Below are positions 48,001 to 56,162 of a stretch of DNA of 64,000 nt, one piece after another. Numbering within the stretch: position 1 is the first letter of the stretch; the number at the start of each line of letters is the position of its first letter. Location of the stretch: assembly GCA_907163375.1 (NCBI GenBank), contig CAJQUW010016891.1:62001-126000 (forward strand). The letters are read 5' to 3'. The notes beneath the pieces were generated by a model, which saw nothing but the letters and a program-made list of their open reading frames with translations, searched no databases and had not been told where the DNA came from. A program made the position numbers and the translations under genes. The DNA comes from Prostheceraeus crozeri (taxonomy: Eukaryota; Platyhelminthes; Polycladida; Euryleptidae).

Positions 48001-50994
48001 ACGTCTACTTGTACATTGGTTTGGCCAGGTGAAAAGGGCCACAGATGGCATAATTGGTGAAGATGCCACGTGTCTGTCAATAATCGCAGACCACAAGGAA
48101 GACCTCAAAAATGCTTGGCAAGCCTGCATCAAGGAGCATCTCGAAAACCCAGAAGTGCAGAAAGACACTGCTTTAGATCGACTGAAAAACTGGTCATAGC
48201 AACCTAGTCAAGCCCCGGGACCGGGAAGCAGAGGCGTGAACCGGGGAAGTGAGAAGTAGAAACGAAGTATGAGGAAGAATTTTGAAAATGCTGTTTCCAT
48301 TATAATTTGGAATAAGTATTAAATGCTTGGTGTTGTAAATGGCATCAAAATTTAAGAAGGGATTCACCTATTTATAAAGATATTAAAAAAAGATAATTGT
48401 GTCCAGTTATTCTATTTAAGGAATGATTTTAAAGAAATCACACTAAAAGACATCATAGGTCTGTAAGTTGTTACGTTATGACTCTGACACTTGCAAATAA
48501 TTTCTACTGAGCTGATCACAAAAAACGGATCAACTAAATTACGCCCGAAATTCGATCGATTCTCATGCCTTCCAATCGTTCGGGTCGTACATCAACGTGC
48601 CATACATTATTCGAGAGTCTGCATTCCCTTTTGTTAGCTGAGCAGTGATCAAAATATGGAAATCTCTCAATTTACAAATCGCAATTTATCAATAAGAAAA
48701 CATGTGAGAATGTTCATTAATCAGGCACGGGGAGAACAAGCATTATCGAACCTTTCTTTTGGCATATTGCTCATCGAAATCGGTGGACTTGGAGAGAAAA
48801 AGTGAGATCGTTTAGTTAACAGAAAATCGTGACACTTGTCTGAAAATATCACGTTTCGTCAATAATGTTGATGTTTGATATTTTCAGAACCCTTGCAATG
48901 TTAGGAGTGCGAATATGTAAGTTTTACTCAAATATGTTCAATAGTTCGTTTTCAAGCTTCTTCAGCATTTTCTCATTATGGCTTAAGTACACAAACATGC
49001 AAAGCAAACAATCTGCAGTAGACGTGACAGAACAAAGACATAATTTCGTCAATTGTTGTGTCACCTTGCTACTACACACTCGATCGACAAGAGTTTTGTT
49101 TTGAATCTTTGTTGACTTTGCATGGTGTCAACAATGCAGAACACTCATGTTTTGAAACTATGAGAATAAATCTTCATACACCACATTTGTCTATGGTATG
49201 ACAACTGCATAGACAGCAGAGGAGTTTCGATAGATCGTTGCTAATTTACTATCGATTATAGACATCTCCAGGGAATAGTTGGATATATGCATCGATGCGC
49301 AATATTGTCATTTCTCTGTGTCTCTGCCATATGATTATATTTCGTCACAGAGATGTCAATTTTGTAGAGTTTATTGGCCATGATTACCACATTGAACACA
49401 AATTTTTGTAATATGCTCTTTAAATGCTCTCATCCATCTTTTTAATATACAAATTGGAGGTTCAGATATAACTTAAGTGCATCTTCCTACTTTTTTTAAT
49501 CTCTCATTCTCTTAGCATCGAAATATAATATCAGTACGTTGAGCCTAGAAGCCTTATGGTGATTTCTCAGTCCACTGATAGCGATAAAATCAGCCAAATA
49601 ATTTTGGTAATGGTTTCTGGCTGGTGAAAACGGCAGTTTAGATATGCTAAAGCATATTGATTGATCTGATACACTTATTGAGATTGGGGAGGACCGCCAC
49701 CCCAAAAAATATTACTTTGTTCATCTACTTACCTCATCGAGTCCTTCCAATACTTCAATGACATCTTTTTTCTTCTGCAAGGTAGAATAAATGCATGAGT
49801 CAGAATATTACACTTTTACATGACTTGATGGTACAGTATGCTCTTGGTCAAGTTTGATGCCCAAAAATGCTGTTCGATTTGCGGTGCCCACGCAGTTAAT
49901 CAGATGTTTAGCGAATCCAAATATAAAATAATGAAGAAAACATTAGGCAAACTTACTACGGCCCCACGGATTTCCACTGAAACTATTATATCAAGTCTTG
50001 AAGGATGAGGACAAGCCCGACGTGCACCAAGTAACAAAGTGCTACAGTATAGTGAAAAGATATTTAACAGGTAACTGTACAACTAGCAGGGGCAAAAATG
50101 GAAATGACGATATTAAAAACCAAGACAACATAACAGAAATAGACTTACATATGACAAAAGTTCCCAACTGTTAGGCCAATTAAGTTTACTATTTAAAAAA
50201 TGTCCGCTCTAGTGTGCGTAACATCTTTAGAAAATACTAGCTCTTGCTAATTTCATGCGAGTGTCCAATACGGCTCTACGGAATCTAAAAGATTGCACTT
50301 AGTATGGTCCTCCACTAAATGCTCTTTTGTAAGAACCGCTGAACCTAAACAGCATGCCTGCATGTGTTTGAATCAGACTAAGCAGGCTGACCAAGGAAAA
50401 TCGAATGACCAGTTGAATTATTGTTGAAAATTCTTTACATGTACTTGTTTCACTGCTCATTCAGATGCCTAACTAACCATATTCGATCAAATTTTTTCGC
50501 TTCAGCAATAGAAATAGTTGTGAAACATTTTTTTGCAATCAACGTGTTTCCAATTCGTGTCATTTTAATATCGACAGTCAATTGTGACGAAACATTTATT
50601 TACTGATTATAATTGCCATGATATCTGATGTGGGATGTTGAGGGCTTGATCCTGCAATCGGATCAATTGGCTACTTTTGTATCTACTTTTATTCCCTTGC
50701 ATTTACCGGTTACATCTTCAGATAGCCTGGGGTTGTGAGTTCGAGTCCTACCAGCCACACATCCTCTGCATGGCAATTGGATCCATAGATTATTTCATTT
50801 CATCCTTGTCGTTAATTTGTTTTCGACTTGTCTAAGTATCAAATTTTCTTCATCATTTATATGAGCAGTCTGACGATTCCTAATATTGAGCCATTTTTTC
50901 AAATGAACGACAATGGATATAATGAATATTGCATTTATATAACCGACGAAGAAATGTAATAGCTTACTCGGAATATTGAAGTGATGATGCCCAT
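26699..50994 (-). CDS. LNPK: Lunapark (ER three-way-junction protein), eight coding exons
   Basis: Spliced coding parts: 50994-50968, 49774-49733, 41463-41276, 41217-41159, 33295-33255, 33196-33104, 27635-27137, 27012-26699. All introns obey GT-AG and the phases join exactly, giving 420 residues (human about 428). Known role: stabilises three-way junctions of tubular ER. Seen here: N-terminal MGIITSIFR with Gly2 available for myristoylation; the conserved VIEVLEGLDEEI helix; two membrane segments (about residues 43-66 and 72-98); a coiled coil with VMEKETYKKAMKILERFDP; a proline-rich linker; LARPILPRER; and a zinc ribbon with C298, C301, C320 and C323, followed by LMNPARKMRPRPP. The tail has an acidic EEEEEEEED run. 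The last exon has a possible extra donor at about 26784, so the C-terminus may differ. Introns 3 and 5 are each 58 bp; introns 2, 4 and 6 are 5.5-8.3 kb and repeat-filled. Confidence 0.93.
27137..27635 (-). CDS. LNPK: LNPK exon 7: proline-rich linker and first zinc knuckle
   Basis: A 499-bp exon between TTCAG and GTGAGT. It carries a long Pro/Ser/Gly-rich linker with repeated GPRPP, the conserved LARPILPRER, DGPERRYALICANC (C298 and C301) and SHNGMALQEEFEYL. It ends in phase 1, matching exon 8. Confidence 0.93.
27640..28970. other. LNPK intron 6, unassigned part
   Basis: Intronic AT-rich sequence without a recognised element or ORF. Confidence 0.5.
28975..29425. repeat. Inverted repeat in LNPK intron 6
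   Basis: Arms at about 28975-29145 and 29270-29425 are inverted, diverged copies. Both contain ATCAGGTTRAGTYTCACACC and then TTTCTAYGCT. Translated outward, both arms keep a similar peptide (IRLSxTPFFxxISKQxFYA). That may hint at an old coding origin or simply reflect their similarity. No terminal motif or target duplication was identified. Confidence 0.55.
29430..31604. other. LNPK intron 6, unassigned part
   Basis: No gene or known repeat. A short imperfect tandem duplication (AACTGAAAAAGAAAATAA, twice) lies at about 30245-30300. Confidence 0.5.
31605..32292. mobile_element. MITE with AATAGAACCCGGG ends
   Basis: The left end reads CTGCAGGTCCTCTAATAGAA and the opposite strand from the right end reads CCGTATATCTTCTAATAGAA; both continue into CCxGGG. 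Further inverted CCGGGTTCTATTAGAGG copies lie subterminally at 31645-31675 and 32220-32245. TA follows the right end. It has the same terminal style as the 15.4- and 15.9-kb MITEs. It is 688 bp, non-coding, and lies in LNPK intron 6. Confidence 0.6.
32500..33065 (+). mobile_element. LINE 3' end (RTE-like), 5'-truncated
   Basis: A 148-codon open frame (32500-32946) encodes the conserved region after the reverse transcriptase: LRGLCGVKLVDRRKLAEMR, KRLSWAGHVSRMNEQRLPRR, RRRGRPRIRWSDCVKRD and DRVVWRRTV. This 'WxGHV-GRPRxRWxDCVK' block is typical of LINE ORF2 C-termini that are often mislabelled craniofacial-development-protein-like. A potential hairpin CCCCTACCCCATT...ATGGGAGAAAGGGG and an A-rich tail (AAAATAAAAAAAATAAG) close the element. 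It is antisense to LNPK, within intron 6 and about 40 bp from exon 6. Confidence 0.85.
33104..33196 (-). CDS. LNPK: LNPK exon 6: coiled-coil end
   Basis: 93 bp, phase 0, codes LEDVMEKETYKKAMKILERF and then DP, almost the same as the vertebrate block. Acceptor TTACAG, donor GTTAGT. The plus-strand LINE at 32500-33065 ends only about 40 bp beyond the donor. Confidence 0.92.
33255..33295 (-). CDS. LNPK: LNPK exon 5: basic coiled-coil segment
   Basis: 41 bp, codes KKLRVLREKKKKM after completing a split Asp codon. Acceptor TTACAG, donor GTAAGT. It is separated from exon 6 by a 58-bp intron. Confidence 0.9.
33300..34373. other. LNPK intron 4, unassigned part
   Basis: No gene or known repeat recognised; two short plus-strand frames (33446-33727, 33709-33900) lack domains. 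Confidence 0.45.
34374..34639 (-). other. Coding-like island inside LNPK intron 4
   Basis: On the minus strand, an AG acceptor before 34639 opens about 33 codons (ITSELIKVAKNSHQWYQEFL, then EQKRRTVEQMQT). They end exactly at a strong donor GTGAGT (34538-34533). Downstream, an acceptor TTCAG opens a second stretch, AEKGNSRLETALDNRNIQRD, and a stop. Composition is helical and charged. It could be two exons of a small nested gene, an alternative LNPK terminus, or an old pseudogene. I do not recognise the protein. Confidence 0.3.
34645..36639. other. LNPK intron 4, unassigned part
   Basis: Two kilobases of AT-rich intronic sequence without a supported ORF or recognised repeat. Confidence 0.5.
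36640..36890 (+). mobile_element. LINE 3'-tail fragment, plus strand
   Basis: CTATTCACTTTTCTATCACC and the following CAGTGTTTCTGCTATTTGC match the tail of the minus-strand LINE at 40745-41148 with scattered differences. It then ends in AAGTGGAGCCCCACACGG. It is a truncated 3' untranslated end of the same LINE family in the opposite orientation. Confidence 0.55.
37022..37498 (-). mobile_element. LINE reverse-transcriptase fragment (CR1/Jockey-like)
   Basis: 158 codons with the core RT motifs WLKSYLCDRHQAV, SSGVPQGSILGPLLFIIFVN and MYADDTTI, the last carrying the catalytic YADD. The N-terminal RT motifs and endonuclease are missing on the right. On the left the frame ends just after EKHRVLG. 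It is 5'- and 3'-truncated, and in the same orientation as the LNPK transcript. Confidence 0.85.
37530..37690 (-). mobile_element. Second reverse-transcriptase scrap
   Basis: The minus-strand reading MRRGIPQGALFGPAMVSIF matches the RT motif (K/R)G(V/I)PQG-x-x-x-GP. It differs from the intact motif in the adjoining fragment, so it comes from another, older LINE. Frames break on both sides. Confidence 0.5.
37700..39507. other. LNPK intron 4, unassigned part
   Basis: A 124-codon minus-strand frame at 38790-39164 has no recognised domain and starts or ends at no convincing splice site. Nothing else supported. Confidence 0.4.
39508..39780 (-). mobile_element. LINE ORF2 C-terminal fragment, minus strand
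   Basis: The frame reads TLMLYKATISSLMEYCSCD and then HLELVEKCVRN with LLSVRRMSIRL. This follows the standard post-RT block LYKA-x(2)-x-P-x-MEYCS...LE-x(2)-x-VQKR...L-x-x-RR of CR1/Jockey-type LINEs. It is diverged and lies in LNPK intron 4. Confidence 0.65.
39890..40055 (+). mobile_element. LINE ORF2 C-terminus, plus strand
   Basis: Reads PRKTFWLKQRIGIAIARGNA, then LSVSLAGAKVAS and TGA. FWLKQRIGIAIQRGNAASVLG is the common extreme C-terminus of many animal CR1/L2-like LINEs. It is opposite in orientation to the neighbouring fragments, so it represents a separate insertion. Confidence 0.6.
40745..41148 (-). mobile_element. LINE 3' end next to LNPK exon 4
   Basis: The coding end reads LCLSARLWNILPLEVYPTSV and then SVEAFKKAVNKLLL with a stop at about 41015. 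It matches the RLWN-x-LP-x-EV...SVxxFKxxL terminus of CR1/Jockey LINEs. About 270 bp of 3' untranslated sequence follows and is shared with the plus-strand fragment at 36640-36890. It inserted about 10 bp downstream of the exon 4 donor without destroying it. Confidence 0.7.
41159..41217 (-). CDS. LNPK: LNPK exon 4: second membrane segment end
   Basis: 59 bp, codes IFALKRILHWYFVQRISHN after a split Leu codon and leaves one base for the next exon. Acceptor TTTTGTAG, donor GTAAGT. The end of a minus-strand LINE fragment lies about 10 bp past the donor. Confidence 0.9.
41276..41463 (-). CDS. LNPK: LNPK exon 3: membrane hairpin
   Basis: 188 bp, codes EITSLENRKRQNLDLQKRV, the first membrane segment (SLILYSIIFYITGAIIFFV) and the start of the second (FLYSLPLLTFPFL). 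Acceptor TTACAG, donor GTAAGT; a 58-bp intron follows. Two closely spaced hydrophobic segments are the hallmark of Lunapark. Confidence 0.93.
41470..42268. other. LNPK intron 2, unassigned part
   Basis: No gene. A 70-codon plus-strand frame at 41632-41844 is His/Gln-rich without a domain. Confidence 0.45.
42269..43871. mobile_element. Non-autonomous hAT element with perfect 8-bp target duplication
   Basis: The termini are CAGAGCTGGAAAA (left) and CAGAGTTGGAAAA (opposite strand, right). The perfect 8-bp direct repeat ATTGGAAC flanks them (42261-42268 and 43872-43879). Both subterminal zones are dense with AATTCCAATTCC/GGAATTGGAATT repeats (42295-42390 and 43755-43858). The 1.6-kb interior has no transposase, so mobilisation must have been in trans. 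It lies in LNPK intron 2. Confidence 0.9.
43880..47160. other. LNPK intron 2, unassigned part
   Basis: More than 3 kb of AT-rich sequence. Frames up to 89 codons were examined and show no domain. No repeat was recognised by eye. Confidence 0.45.
47167..47245. repeat. GC-rich hairpin
   Basis: GTGGAGGCGGC at 47167-47177 pairs perfectly with GCCGCCTCCAC at 47235-47245. The stem extends with one bulge through TTTT/AAAA. It is unusually GC-rich for this region. Confidence 0.6.
47375..47494. repeat. Short inverted-repeat element
   Basis: AAGGTGACACAGGGTTA with TTAGCT at 47375-47400 is repeated inverted as AGCTAATCCCGTGTATCACCTT at 47473-47494, with a few mismatches. About 70 bp lie between. It is possibly a tiny MITE; no target duplication was established. 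Confidence 0.45.
47960..48200 (+). mobile_element. Degraded LINE ORF2 C-terminus
   Basis: LLVHWFGQVKRA (the WxGHVxR motif) is followed by IKEHLENPEVQKDTALDRLK and then NWS with a stop. A second frame reads RRPQGRPQKCLASL, recalling GRPRKRW. The two frames together indicate a frameshifted LINE C-terminus of the type intact at 32500-32946. Confidence 0.6.
48505..48870. mobile_element. Foldback element relative, copy B (one arm visible)
   Basis: Shares ordered landmarks with the arms of the 2453-3113 element: GAGCTGATCACAAAAAACGG, CTCATGCCTTCCAATC, AACGTGCCATACAT, ATTCGAGAG, TCAATTTACAAAT, GAAAACATGTGAG and GAAAAAGTGAGA. Identity is moderate with several indels. I could not find the opposite arm downstream. 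It lies in LNPK intron 2. Confidence 0.6.
48875..49732. other. LNPK intron 2, unassigned part
   Basis: No gene or recognised repeat between the foldback relative and exon 2. Confidence 0.5.
49733..49774 (-). CDS. LNPK: LNPK exon 2: VLEG helix
   Basis: 42 bp, phase 0 at both ends, codes KKKDVIEVLEGLDE. It corresponds to the conserved STVEVLEGIDKEI of vertebrates. Acceptor TTGCAG, donor GTAAGT. Confidence 0.9.
49780..50579. other. LNPK intron 1, unassigned part
   Basis: No gene or recognised repeat; short frames only. Confidence 0.5.
50580..50790 (+). repeat. tRNA-derived SINE-like repeat, copy 2
   Basis: Matches 10030-10225 across TGTGACGA, CTGATGTG, GGCTTGATCCTGC, the B-box AGTTCGAGTCCTACCAGC, CACATC and GCATGGCAATT. 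The A-box half is more degraded than in copy 1. It lies in LNPK intron 1. Confidence 0.6.
50968..50994 (-). CDS. LNPK: LNPK exon 1 (coding): myristoylated N-terminus
   Basis: ATG at 50994-50992, codes MGIITSIFR, donor GTAAG. An acceptor TTTTTTCAG ends at 51005, ten bases upstream of the ATG. The transcript therefore starts in a separate noncoding exon further right that I could not place. Confidence 0.85.
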
Positions 50995-51009
50995 TGGGAG
51001 ATATCTGAA

Positions 51010-52839
51010 AAAATCAGAAACACAAATGTTAATATTATTTAACATTAATAGAAACTCAGTAAAAACTGACCATGATGAATAATTTAACAATGCCGATAAA
51101 TATTTCAAGGCTGCTAAGGCCTACTGTTTCTGCATAGTTTCTCTTATTTACAGGCTTCCTGCCGTCCTCTGTTTATAGTTATTACTGGCACTCGATACCT
51201 ATATTCAAAAATGACAATGTTAACACTCGTCTCTATTTGCTTCGCTCGTTCAACATCTTCAATGTCATGTGGATATCGCATTAATGTTGCTATTTTGTCT
51301 ATCGACACCCCTGTACTCAACGTTTAACCATTGTGTGCCATGGTCCGAATGCAACATGTTTAATGGCGAACCTACGCGGGAAAACCTCAATGGATTAGCG
51401 AATTGGTGCGCTCTCTACGTACAACCTATTCAATGGTCGCCAAGTTCTGACATTAAACCCGCTCATACCAATACCAAGGACATCAAGTATCAATACAGGA
51501 GATACTTCCGTGGCCAACTTTTCAATTACTTGACATCAGCTGAATTTGAGAAAGACTATGAAGAAAGAAACAAAGCTCTTTGCTCATTGCATTTGGTGAT
51601 AAAAGGAGCGAATACATGTGTGGTGGGAGATGGGTTCCACAATCCTAACTCACTTTCAACGACTATTAATTACACAATTATAATAATAACGAAACAGTCG
51701 AAGCAGACTAAGAGGAAACCTGGCTGCAGTCAGAGGTGGTGCATGCGCATGCGACCGCACGACTGTCTAAGAGAATGAATACTTTGGTGAAAATCTTCTG
51801 TTTTATTGTGTCGCAATACTTCTCATCCGAACAATAGCGAAGAGAAATTGCTAATGCGCTTGCATGTAGACTATAGGTATACTCGTAGCCGATTGCTTTT
51901 AATGACATTAACTACATGTATATTAAAGGATATATTCGTAATAAGAGTTTTCAGTAATAGGTTGGACTCAACACTTGCAGAGGATGAGTCAAATTTCACA
52001 TTTCACTTTGCAGTCAAGAAAGCCGAAGCACTTGAAAGAGCTCGTCAAAACCTACTGTTGTGATGTTCAAGCAATTTAATACTTCAATGATGCAAAATTT
52101 AAATTCAACAAATCAAATAGGCCTCTTGCTATCAAATGGGCATTGAAAGACGCTACAGATATCTAATCTATCCCCTCAAAACTTCGCCAAACCACTCAAT
52201 TACAAGTGATGCATGTTATAGGCAGCATGACTCAAATCTGCATGTAGTATCAGCAATGAATTTCCCTGAATGGCACACGACTGTGAAATTGGAACATTGT
52301 TCTAAGATGTGTAAATCAAAGAGAGACAGATGACAGCTTCTAAATACCACCAATGGACTAAAACTTAGACTCTGTTAATCATAAAACTTTTAGAAATGCT
52401 CAATTGTCAAGTTCATATTCTCATTGATGCCGAAGCAAATCAAAACACATTGCCTTCACATTTAGCACTTCAGTAGCAATTCAATCATCTACTGCTAGTG
52501 AGCTAGTTTGGGTCAATGCGACATGCCCTTGGCTGGATCGGCGAAGTGTGCAGCTTCATGTAGGTGCATGTCAGTGTATGCGGATTATGCCGTTATTAGA
52601 GTCAAATGACGTTAAAACTTTACCTTGAATCAGTTTATCTTTGTCAAGAATATTGTGTTATTGAATTGTGTTACAAAGAAGTAATTCACTGTTGCTTTCT
52701 GCGTTGTCATTTATCCGGTGATATGAGATGGTGCATGCATGTAAGTTACCTCATCAAACGACATCGAAAGGATTGTATTTGCCTATTGATCTCAGACGCA
52801 TCAACTGTCCATGAGATGTGCTTGTTACTGTATATAGGC
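51010..52839. other. Region upstream of LNPK, with an unassigned ORF
   Basis: The promoter and noncoding first exon of LNPK should be here or beyond, but I could not place them. On the plus strand an ATG at 51284 opens 164 codons to 51778. The start is hydrophobic (MLLFCLSTPLYSTF) and is followed by HCVPWSECN, which could be a signal peptide plus a cysteine-containing secreted domain. Later codons turn low-complexity and basic. I do not recognise it, and it may be chance. Confidence 0.35.
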
Positions 52840-53794
52840 CTGTAAAGATTGATCTGCTTCGTTATATTAATATGTTTAACAGACTTTACGCAAGATTTCT
52901 ACATTCTCTTGATATCATTGCTCTTTGATATCGTTGTTATATTTTATTGCTCTTCTCGTTGATTGATTTCTATGGCCCAATGGTAACGCAAAATTTATAG
53001 AATGTACATGTAAATAACTAGGTCCTTTTTTCAAACTGTCGTTATATACTCACTTCACTTGGTAACTTAGTGAAGTACACACGTTTAGAGTTGTCTTTCG
53101 TGACTGGACTGCCAACTAGTCGGTGAGTTATTTGTCATTTTTGTATGCACGTTATTTTTAACTTTTTTGTAATACGCCCATGTATTTTGCAGAAACCGTC
53201 TCAATAAGGCTTTCTTTGGTGAAAATAAATACCTTGTAAAAGCACCTGGATAGTTTTATAGACGTGTTTTACAGTTTCGACTAATTGCCAATATGTCCTG
53301 CTCCATGAAGTCACAAGATCTACGACCAGCTGAATCAATCGTCAAAGTATCTCAATAGTCGTCGTTCCTCAATCAAGTTCCAAGTTAAAGCATCAATTCT
53401 CAAGTTTCCAAGAAATGGTATGGTCTTATTGTTGTAAGTGCAAGCAAAACTATTAAAAGTGCAAGTGCAGTTGAATCAATTTGTGAATATCTCAAGATCT
53501 CCAGTAAGTCAAATAATTTCTGATTTACAAGTGACTAAGGGCCATATGCACCAACAATAGCTTAGCCAAAGATATATCCTATGGTTTGTTAACCAGTTGG
53601 TTTTCTTTTAACCCGAAGGTAAATGCACCAAGTTTAGTCATCGATGGTTAGTAACCCATCGACGGCTAATTTATCCAACAAGAATTGTGATGTTTTTCTA
53701 TTTATAGTACTTACGTGATCATTCTGCGTCAGCTCAACAATAGTTTAGTCGACACTCGCAGCTACAGCGGACAGTTGAAAATCCCACATGAGCA

Positions 53795-54598
53795 ATGACT
53801 AGTCGAAGGCAACAGCGCGCTAAGAACTTTACTCCGGCAGAATCAGCCGCCTTATTTGAGATCATTGACCTTGATCGTGCCACTGTTCTGGAAGATAAAT
53901 CGACAAACGGGCCGATGGTGAGACGCAAGACGGAGTGCTGGAACGAAATATGCACCGAGTTCAACGCCATGGGGCTGGGTATTCGAACTGTTTGTCAGCT
54001 GAAGGAGTATTGGAGACGCAAGAAGAAGGAGTTGAAGAGGGCACTATGTGAGACTCGGCGTGAAGTAAGAAGGACAGGTGGAGGCTTGGGAAAATCAGTG
54101 ATGGGGCCACAGCTACAAAAATTGGCTCAGATAATTCCTCAAGAGACTTTAAATCCTCCCAGTGAATTGCTTAACATCTACGATTCCGACGCATTCATTC
54201 TCGCTGCAAACAGTGGTCAAGATATGACAACATATACAATAGATTCATCAGCAACCGATCTGCCACAAACTTCCGGCTTGAATAAGTCTCAAACAGGTAT
54301 TGGTATTCATGCGACTAATTTGGAGGACTCGGCAGCTTCATCACTCTCAAGTGAAGACGTAGAAAATAATCCTCCTGGTCCGATAACGTCTCAACATGTC
54401 GAAGCGGAACAAATAAACGCGGGAAACATGCACAGATCCATGAACACTCGAAATAATTCACGACGCCGAAAGCGACAACCGATGAATGAATTCCAAAGTC
54501 GATTATTGTCTTTGGCGGAGACTGAGCATCACACACGAATGGAAATACTGAACTTGAAACTGCAATATTGGAGAGGAAAAGGAAATACATCTTCTTAA
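53795..54598 (+). CDS. Harbinger Myb/SANT-like accessory protein (left copy)
   Basis: 267 residues from an ATG near the left end. The N-terminal about 95 residues form a trihelix/Myb-SANT-like DNA-binding domain: FTPAESAALFEIID, then ECWNEICTEFNAMG and a final helix QLKEYWRRKKKELKRAL, with the spaced tryptophans of such folds. The middle is Ser/Asn-rich and probably disordered. The C-terminus has a basic NSRRRKRQP, possibly a nuclear signal, and a helical tail. In Harbinger systems this protein binds the termini and helps bring the transposase into the nucleus. Its 267-residue product is identical to that of the right copy, which argues for recent duplication. It converges with the transposase gene downstream. 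Confidence 0.9.
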   Translation: MTSRRQQRAKNFTPAESAALFEIIDLDRATVLEDKSTNGPMVRRKTECWNEICTEFNAMGLGIRTVCQLKEYWRRKKKELKRALCETRREVRRTGGGLGKSVMGPQLQKLAQIIPQETLNPPSELLNIYDSDAFILAANSGQDMTTYTIDSSATDLPQTSGLNKSQTGIGIHATNLEDSAASSLSSEDVENNPPGPITSQHVEAEQINAGNMHRSMNTRNNSRRRKRQPMNEFQSRLLSLAETEHHTRMEILNLKLQYWRGKGNTSS

Positions 54599-55106
54599 AG
54601 TAGTCTTGGTTTCTTGGTAGTCGATGGTTTCTTTGTTTGACGTGATGTACATGTATACATTTTTGAAACTCGAATTTTGATGCTGTGATCTACAGTTACG
54701 TAATTCATCTTTGTAGACTTTTTTCGACCCAATATATTTTGTTGACATCAATTGTGTGTTTTAACTTGTACAAATTCTAGAGGTGGGTTGGAAAATGGAA
54801 AGATTTTAAATTTATTCTGATAAACAAAACCTGAAATTCACCATATCTAGCATAGATTCAGTCATTCAGAAATAAGCTGCTGATATAGTAATTCTCCAAT
54901 TATTGAATAGTTTTAGATGCGACAAAAATTATTTCGAAAAATATTGCAATTGAGAAATCTTGCGGAACTCAATTGACTCAACAAATAACTCCCCAGAGGA
55001 AAATTTAGACTAACAGACATAAACAAAATGGATTTACGGAGATGATGATTTATTCACGCATAGACAGATTCACAAAATACTACATCTCGGAAGATACAAC
55101 ATATAT

Positions 55107-56162
55107 TCAACTGGAGCTGCTAAAGTAATTCACAACAACGGAATTACGAACTGCATTTCCTCTTCGCTCATCAGGACATTCCATCGGTGTCATTAAATCC
55201 TCGCGTTCATCTATTTCTGATTTCTCGTCATCAAACTCTCTCTCGTTGCACATTATTGCAATATTGTGCAACACTGCTGTGGCGACGATGATTCTTGGAC
55301 AATTTTCAATTTTGACCCGAAGATGCTTCAAACAAGAAAAGCGGCGTTTCCACACTCCAATACATCGTTCGACAGTACATCTTGCTCTCTTTTGACATTT
55401 GTTGTAGGCCTCCTGTCCAACACTTGTGGGACAAAGGAACGGCGTGAGCAGTCCACTTGAACATCCATAACCAGAGTCACCGAGAACCCAGTAGCCTTGA
55501 GGTAGGGCCTCAGTAAAGTCACGTAGAGATGATTCGTTGAAAATACGCGAGTCGTGAGCAGAGCCATACCAGCGACTAACGATGTTTCTTATTCGTAAAT
55601 CACTATCACACACAACTTGTACGTTGATTGAAAAATAGTCTTTTCTATTTCGATAGAGCTCCGAAACGGATGTTGTAGGGGCGTCTATTTTCACATGAGT
55701 ACCATCCACAACGCCGACAACTCCAGGAAAATTGTGTTTTCGAAAAAATTCAGCGGCCATTTCTTGTCGTTCTTGAAAAGTTGGCAGTCGAATAAAGCGA
55801 CGAGCAGCAAGAGCAATGACATTGGACACTCGATGTACTATTCTACAGGCTGTAGATTGGTGTACACCGAAACTGTCGCCATCGATAATTTGGAATGTGT
55901 TCGCAGCAAAAAATCGTAGAGTCAGGAGCAACTGCATTTCAGGCGACACGGGATTATTTCTCTTGCTACTTGCTGTTAATTCTTCTCCGAATAGTTCGAG
56001 TAGATAATGAAACGTTGCCTTAGTAAAGCGGAATCGCTGCCTAAATTCCTCTTCGCTGAACGAATCCATAACATCACTTGGACGAGTCTTGTATGTCTTC
56101 TCTGTACGTGATCCTAGCCGCGAAAGGCGATGAAGATAGTCATAGCTTTCTAGTTGATCCAT
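55107..56162 (-). CDS. Harbinger (HARBI1-type) DDE transposase, left copy
   Basis: 351 residues, the expected family size. The N-terminal region (FRQRFRFTKATFHYLLELF) is the helical part before the nuclease. The DDE_Tnp_4 core has GVVGVVDGTHVKI (first D), SAHDSRIF with WVLGDSGYG (second D region), and RARCTVERCIGVWKRRF (catalytic E). LRFFAANTFQ and HQSTACRIVHRV give the usual HTH just before the core. The C-terminus ends in VVVNYFSSSS. No stop or frameshift interrupts it. It faces the Myb-like gene. HARBI1 in vertebrates is a domesticated relative; here the terminal repeats show it is still a transposon. Confidence 0.94.
   Translation of the reverse strand: MDQLESYDYLHRLSRLGSRTEKTYKTRPSDVMDSFSEEEFRQRFRFTKATFHYLLELFGEELTASSKRNNPVSPEMQLLLTLRFFAANTFQIIDGDSFGVHQSTACRIVHRVSNVIALAARRFIRLPTFQERQEMAAEFFRKHNFPGVVGVVDGTHVKIDAPTTSVSELYRNRKDYFSINVQVVCDSDLRIRNIVSRWYGSAHDSRIFNESSLRDFTEALPQGYWVLGDSGYGCSSGLLTPFLCPTSVGQEAYNKCQKRARCTVERCIGVWKRRFSCLKHLRVKIENCPRIIVATAVLHNIAIMCNEREFDDEKSEIDEREDLMTPMECPDERRGNAVRNSVVVNYFSSSS

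Noticed and set aside
55266-55460. Plus-strand ORFs across the left Harbinger transposase gene (and their mirror images in the right copy)
   Set aside because: They are antisense shadows of the transposase and disappear once that gene is accepted.
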